This document shows, piece by piece, positions 5,508-9,107 of a stretch of 9,107 nt of DNA. Numbering within the stretch: the stretch's first letter is position 1; each line of letters begins with the position of its first letter. Where the stretch lies: assembly GCF_937890585.1 (NCBI RefSeq), contig NZ_CALACG010000349.1, positions 1 to 9,107 on the forward strand. The letters run 5' to 3'. Origin of the DNA: an uncultured Campylobacter sp. GTDB taxonomy: Bacteria; Campylobacterota; Campylobacteria; Campylobacterales; Campylobacteraceae. The notes beneath the pieces were generated by a model, which worked only from the letters and a program-made list of their open reading frames with translations, had not been told where the DNA came from and did no database searches. The translations under genes and the position numbers were made by a program.

Positions 5508-6971
5508 ATGGTGTTTGAAAAGTTTCTAGACCTTTTAAATGGCAAAATGGACGTAGCCAACGACTTTTTATATGGATATTTTTTAGTTATCGTTCTCGTG
5601 GCTACGGGAATTTATTTTAGTTATTTGACCCGTTTTGTGCAGTTTAGGATGTTTTTTGAAGCTTGCAGAGTATTGGTAGAGAAAAAAGACAAGTACAACA
5701 AGCACCATTTGACGCCATTTCAAGCGCTTATGATCTCGACTGCTTCACGCGTTGGCATAGGCAACATAGCTGGAATTTCAGCGGCCATCGTCGCAGGTGG
5801 CCCTGGAGCACTTTTTTGGATGTGTTTGATGGCGTTTTTAGGCTCAGCTTCAGCCTTTATTGAGAGTACTCTGGCTCAAATTTATAAGACCAAAGATGTT
5901 TTTGGCTTTAAAGGCGGTCCAGCTTACTACATCAAAAACGGGCTTGGCATAAAGTGGCTTGGCTCTTTGTTTGCCATCATTCTTATCATCACCTATGCTT
6001 ATGGCTTTAACGGGCTTCAAAGCTACACCATGACCTCTGCTTTTGAAATTTATTACGACAAGGCTGGCAGCAACGTGAGCTTTTCACAAAGTGGCTTGCC
6101 TATTGGTATCGGCCTTATTTTAACGGCATTTGCGGCGGTTATGTTCTTTAGCAAGAGCCATATCATCGGTAAAGTAAGCTCATATATCGTGCCTTTCATG
6201 GCGCTTGCTTATATCTCGCTGGCACTTATTGCGATCGTATTAAATTTCAAAGAAATTCCAGATGTTGTCAAGATGATCCTAGAAAACGCCTTTGATTTTA
6301 AAGCGATATTTGGCGGATTTGCCGGCAGCGTGATCGTAATAGGCATAAAAAGAGGCCTTTTCTCAAACGAAGCTGGCATGGGTTCAGCGCCAAACGCAGC
6401 AGCTGCAGCGCACACAAGCCACCCAGTCAAACAAGGCCTAGTTCAGGCTATGGCGGTCTTTATCGATATGACGATATGTATCGCTTCTGGTATGATCGTG
6501 CTATTTTCGCAGGCCTACCTCACAAAGCAAACTGGCTCAAGCGGCGAGCTACTAACGGCGCTCCCACTCGTGCAAGCTGCGATGAAAGAGTATTTTGGTG
6601 AATTTGGAGTTCATTTTACCACCCTTGCGGTCGTGCTTTTTGCCATCACTTCGCTCATTGGCAACTACTACTACGCGCAGGCAAATATGAAATTTCTAAC
6701 CAAAAACCACAAGCTTACGTTGTTATTTAAGATAACGGCTGTCATTATGATATTTGTTGGCGCCCAGATGAATCTAAAACTCGCCTGGAACATCGCTGAT
6801 ATCACGATGGCTGCGATGGCAACTATCAACATCATCGCTATTTTCTTGCTTTCAAAAGTGGTGATAATAGCGGTTAAAGACTACGAAGCTCAAAGAAGAG
6901 CCGGACTAAATCCAGAGTTTGACCCAGAGAGCCTTGGTATCAAAAACACAAGCTGCTGGAAGAGAGATTAA
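5508..6971 (+). CDS. Sodium:alanine/glycine symporter, AGCS family
   Basis: This 487-residue inner-membrane protein has about ten or eleven membrane helices and belongs to the AGCS (DagA/AlsT) family. It imports alanine or glycine with Na+ or H+. Family blocks include RVGIGNIAGISAAIVAGGPGALFWM at about 81-105, KGGPAYYIKNGLG at about 136-148, and the long signature RGLFSNEAGMGSAPNAAAAA starting near 281, followed by HTSHPVKQGLVQ. Length is normal and no key block is missing. The first block reads ASRVGIGN where many members have AATVGTGN. The start is uncertain: AAGGA (5501-5505) is only two bases before ATG at 5508, whereas GTG at 5511 or TTG at 5514 are better spaced and would shorten the protein by one or two residues. 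It follows the ATPase by 12 bases with no terminator, so it is read from the same transcript. It has no known part in iron storage. The exact amino acid is not readable from sequence. Confidence 0.92.
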   Translation: MVFEKFLDLLNGKMDVANDFLYGYFLVIVLVATGIYFSYLTRFVQFRMFFEACRVLVEKKDKYNKHHLTPFQALMISTASRVGIGNIAGISAAIVAGGPGALFWMCLMAFLGSASAFIESTLAQIYKTKDVFGFKGGPAYYIKNGLGIKWLGSLFAIILIITYAYGFNGLQSYTMTSAFEIYYDKAGSNVSFSQSGLPIGIGLILTAFAAVMFFSKSHIIGKVSSYIVPFMALAYISLALIAIVLNFKEIPDVVKMILENAFDFKAIFGGFAGSVIVIGIKRGLFSNEAGMGSAPNAAAAAHTSHPVKQGLVQAMAVFIDMTICIASGMIVLFSQAYLTKQTGSSGELLTALPLVQAAMKEYFGEFGVHFTTLAVVLFAITSLIGNYYYAQANMKFLTKNHKLTLLFKITAVIMIFVGAQMNLKLAWNIADITMAAMATINIIAIFLLSKVVIIAVKDYEAQRRAGLNPEFDPESLGIKNTSCWKRD

Positions 6972-6982
6972 CGGAGGAAAAT

Positions 6983-7240
6983 TTGAAAAACGATATAAAA
7001 ATAAGCGGTCAGTTACTTGACATAAATACCCACAGAAAGGTAGCAAAGGTCGGCATGAGCGTCACTTTGGCATCTATTTGTCTAAGCGCACTTTTTATGA
7101 AAAATAGATCTGTTAAAAAATTTCACGTAGTTTCTGGCATCGCATTTACATGCTTTGCGCTTTACCACGCTGGACTTTACGATAACGGCATTTTTAAAAA
7201 GATGATCGTAAAAGCAAAAACCACTTCAAAAAAGGCGTAA
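6983..7240 (+). CDS. Small two-helix membrane protein with paired histidines
   Basis: This is an 85-residue protein I cannot name. It starts at TTG behind a near-perfect GGAGGA (6973-6978), 11 bases after the symporter, and ends one base before modD starts, so it belongs to the operon. Two membrane helices are predicted at about 20-39 (VAKVGMSVTLASICLSALFM) and 46-66, with a Lys-rich tail. The second helix carries His48 and His62, 14 residues apart, in the pattern H-x3-G-x9-HAGLY. That spacing resembles the haem-ligand pairs in the helices of cytochrome b561/DUF4405-type proteins. With only one such helix, haem would need a dimer, or another His such as His17 just before helix 1. Haem or metal binding is therefore a suggestion, not a finding. 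No signal peptide apart from the helices. Confidence 0.7.
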   Translation: MKNDIKISGQLLDINTHRKVAKVGMSVTLASICLSALFMKNRSVKKFHVVSGIAFTCFALYHAGLYDNGIFKKMIVKAKTTSKKA

Positions 7241-7241
7241 A

Positions 7242-8075
7242 ATGAGACTAAGCGACGCTGAAATTTTATACTACATCAATGAGGACCTACCCTACTTTGA
7301 CCTCACAACGTCGCTTCAAAATATCGATAAAAACGCCTCACTTGAAATTTACTCGCGTGATGAAATTTGCGTTAGCTGCGTAGATGTGGCAGCGAGTGTG
7401 GCGAGGCTACTTGGGTGTGAGAGTGAAATTTTTGTGCAAAACTCTCAAATTTGCAAGGCTGGCGATGTGATCATCAAAATTTATGGCGACTACGAGAGCA
7501 TACATAAGGCTTGGAAGCTGGCTCAAGTCGCGCTAGAGTACGCCAGCGCCATCGCAACCTACACAAACAAAATGGTAAAAACTGCAAAAAGTATCAATGA
7601 AAAATGCGAGGTTTTAGCAACCAGAAAGAGCTTTCCATTTGCAAAGAAATTTTGTGTAAAAGCCGTGCTTGAAGGCGGTGGTGGCATGCATAGGCTGGGG
7701 CTTAGCGATAGCATTTTATTTTTTAGAAACCACATAAAAGCCTATGCTAGTTTTGATGAATTTATCTCGCATTTGTCAGAATTTAAAGCTAAAATGGTCG
7801 AGCGAAAGATATGCGTAGAGGCTGAAAATTTAGAGGAAGCAAGCAAGCTTTTAAAGGCAAAGTGCGACGTCGTGCAGTGTGACAAATTTAGCCCAGAGCT
7901 TATCAAAAACGTGCTAGCTTTAAGAGATGAAATTTCACAAAATACTATGATACTAGCAGCTGGCGGAGTAAATTTATCAAACGCAAAAGAGTTTGCAAAC
8001 GCAGACGCCATCGTCACTTCAGTAATGTACTCAAAAGGCGTTGCTGACATCAGCGCAAGACTTGAAATTTTGTAA
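7242..8075 (+). CDS. modD: ModD, quinolinate phosphoribosyltransferase-like molybdenum protein
   Basis: This 277-residue protein has the NadC (quinolinate phosphoribosyltransferase) fold and the features of its ModD branch. It opens with DLPYFDLTTSLQNI at 15-28. Further blocks are ALEYASAIATYT near 97-108, TRKSFP at 127-132 (NadC TRKTTPG), GGGGMHRLGLSDSILFFRNH at 145-164 (His150 and Arg151 conserved), the VVQCDKF strand, and AAGGVNLSNAKEFANADAIVTS near the end. Where NadC has the IKDNH segment this protein has FFRNH, so a catalytic Lys is replaced, as in ModD; it is unlikely to be the cell's NAD-pathway NadC. ModD genes usually sit with molybdate transport genes and the reaction is not established. 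Here it closes the ferrosome-like operon, one base after the bis-His gene, with AAAGG at 7231-7235 and six bases of spacing. No modABC is visible in the window. Confidence 0.88.
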   Translation: MRLSDAEILYYINEDLPYFDLTTSLQNIDKNASLEIYSRDEICVSCVDVAASVARLLGCESEIFVQNSQICKAGDVIIKIYGDYESIHKAWKLAQVALEYASAIATYTNKMVKTAKSINEKCEVLATRKSFPFAKKFCVKAVLEGGGGMHRLGLSDSILFFRNHIKAYASFDEFISHLSEFKAKMVERKICVEAENLEEASKLLKAKCDVVQCDKFSPELIKNVLALRDEISQNTMILAAGGVNLSNAKEFANADAIVTSVMYSKGVADISARLEIL

Positions 8076-8086
8076 AATTTTACAAA
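8069..8086. repeat. 18-base perfect palindrome at the modD stop
   Basis: TTTGTAAAATTTTACAAA is a perfect inverted repeat with no central spacer; it includes the modD stop codon (8073-8075). All but two of its base pairs are A-T and no T-run follows on the plus strand, so it is a poor intrinsic terminator. It could be a weak 3' hairpin or a protein site, or chance in AT-rich DNA. Confidence 0.4.
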
Positions 8087-8443
8087 TAAAAATACATATA
8101 ATCTATATACCGATAAGCTTTTATCAAATTTAACATCTCAATATCCTCGAGCAAATTTCAATTTTAGAGCTTACATATCACAACTTTAAAATTAGTAATC
8201 CACTAATCAAGTGAGTAGGATTTGAAAATTTACAAAAATTGATTTTAGAATTTAAAGTTTTTTATTTAAAGAGAGGTATGACTTGCGATCTTCTTGCAAT
8301 TACGAGCTTGCAAAGTAAATTCATCTCATTGTTTCTCTTTTTTAATCTCTCATTCACTTACACAAAGTGAAAGCTAACATTAATACAAAAATCAAACTTT
8401 TTACTATAGCCTTAAATGCTTTTTCTCAACTGCTAATGAGAAC
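8076..8443. other. Gene-free intergenic region
   Basis: This stretch of 368 bases lies between the operon and the convergent minus-strand gene. It holds no frame above about 30 codons with a good start. A TATAAT at 8097-8102 (plus) has no gene behind it. Small inverted repeats are visible: ATTAGT/ACTAAT at 8191-8207, GATAA/TTATC at 8112-8125, and TTCTCA/TGAGAA at 8423-8442. A 30-codon frame at 8278-8370 (plus) has AGAGG one base before its ATG, which is too close. I see no tRNA, integrase site or insertion-sequence end. The base composition is more AT-rich than the operon, like the gene that follows, so it may be decayed or acquired DNA. Confidence 0.5.
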
Positions 8444-9107
8444 TTATAGCTGTCTAAAAATATTATCATACGGAGTTTTAATATGCTCTATCTTTTGATC
8501 TCTTATTTTAATGACTAATTTTTTATCTTCAAGAACCAATGATAAAGCTTCAGCAGGAACTTTAAAATTATTAACTATCTCTTTTTCTATATTTGTGAAG
8601 AATCTCAAACACTCATTTTGTTTTAAGATAGAATGTATATTTGTGCCAGCCATAGTCATACCTCCACCAGCTACCATATAAACACTTCCATCATCAAGTT
8701 TTATAGCAGTATTAATATTTGCACTTCTTAGCGATTTAACATCATCATCGGTTGGACTATATGATATATCTATACAATCTACCTTAAAAGGCTCTAGTAA
8801 CAATGGCCAGTTTTTGTAAATAGTCTCTAAAATTATCTTTTCGCTCCAACGTCCATGTTCAAATATGTCTAAAAAATATAGATCAGTTGGATTTGTGAAA
8901 TTTCTATATACAAAAAGCAGCTCATTTGTTCTTTTACAAAAACCATCATTTTCTATATCATTAGACAAATGTAGATGAACAACACCCCAATCATTTAATA
9001 ATCTATCTGGCTCTTTTAAATTTTTTATTATACCTCTCGACAGGTAACAAGTTAAATCTTGTCCATTTTCTGCTTTGTTTTTTATGTCAATTATTACTTC
9101 TTTAAAT
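8444..9107 (-). CDS. Hypothetical protein, C-terminal part (runs off the window)
   Basis: The minus-strand frame is open from the TAA at 8446-8444 to the window edge, giving at least 220 residues; the true start lies beyond 9107. A TTG at 8968 is internal, because the residues before it (GIIKNLKEPDRLLNDWGVVHLHLS) read as normal protein and run straight into the rest. The DWGVVHLHL segment with an H-x-H pair, then TNELLFVY, DLYFLDIFEHGRWSEKII and YKNWPLLLEPF, has the look of a family of uncharacterised accessory-region proteins, but I cannot name it. Further on are a Gly-rich turn (VAGGGMTMAG) and an alternating strand-rich C-terminus. No membrane helices. Codons are noticeably more AT-rich than in the ferrosome-like operon (for example many aaa, ata, tta), which suggests different ancestry. 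It is convergent with modD. Confidence 0.75.
   Translation of the reverse strand, partial: FKEVIIDIKNKAENGQDLTCYLSRGIIKNLKEPDRLLNDWGVVHLHLSNDIENDGFCKRTNELLFVYRNFTNPTDLYFLDIFEHGRWSEKIILETIYKNWPLLLEPFKVDCIDISYSPTDDDVKSLRSANINTAIKLDDGSVYMVAGGGMTMAGTNIHSILKQNECLRFFTNIEKEIVNNFKVPAEALSLVLEDKKLVIKIRDQKIEHIKTPYDNIFRQL

Noticed and set aside
6209..8050. Minus-strand frames within the symporter (6209-6430) and modD (7742-8050)
   Set aside because: Both are shadows of strongly conserved plus-strand codons.
8097..8102. TATAAT as a promoter
   Set aside because: No gene follows on the plus strand; such a match is expected by chance in this AT-rich stretch. A non-coding RNA cannot be excluded but is unsupported.
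8278..8370. 30-codon plus-strand frame in the intergenic region
   Set aside because: The AGAGG motif is only one base from its ATG, the peptide resembles nothing known, and a frame of this length is expected by chance.
8423..8442. TTCTCA/TGAGAA hairpin just after the end of the minus-strand gene as a terminator
   Set aside because: It has only a six-pair stem with an eight-base loop and no T-run on either strand.
1..9107. CRISPR array, tRNA, rRNA, insertion sequence, attachment site
   Set aside because: No regularly spaced repeats, cloverleaf sequences, rRNA segments, transposase fragments or terminal inverted repeats were seen.

Overview
The window looks like the chromosome of an epsilonproteobacterium (Campylobacterota), most likely a Campylobacter of the C. 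concisus type. It is AT-rich, uses AAATTT-rich codon pairs such as gaa-att-tca, and has AAGGA-type ribosome binding sites and TATAAT-type -10 boxes without clear -35 boxes. Its proteins (a SYLF lipoprotein-like protein, Fur-family remnant, AGCS symporter, ModD) read like Campylobacter homologues. The genus is inferred from style; no search was run.

Layout. Bases 1-753 hold a monocistronic secreted SYLF-domain gene with its own -10 box and a good intrinsic terminator. Convergent to it (817-1026, minus) is a small, very acidic unknown protein. From 1105 to 1377 lies the C-terminal half of a Fur-family regulator whose DNA-binding half is missing.

From about 1480 to 8075 nine plus-strand genes are packed with overlaps or gaps of at most about 31 bases, so they are probably one transcription unit. 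In order: an HMA_2-like small protein, a membrane-tailed ferritin-like protein, a YtxH-like Lys/Ala-rich protein with one membrane segment, two small Gly-rich membrane proteins, a P1B-type metal ATPase with an SCA motif in place of CPC, an AGCS Na+/alanine symporter, an 85-residue bis-His membrane protein, and ModD. I read the first six genes as a ferrosome (fez)-like cluster: the SCA motif marks the P1B-6 ATPases, whose known clusters build membrane-bounded iron-phosphate storage organelles. The small proteins would then be candidates for shaping, tethering or loading that compartment. The Fur remnant next door fits a history of iron regulation. The symporter, the bis-His protein and ModD are unexpected passengers.

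Bases 8076-8443 contain no convincing gene. The window ends in a minus-strand, AT-rich gene of unknown function (8444 to the edge) whose 5' end lies outside the window; its composition suggests accessory DNA.
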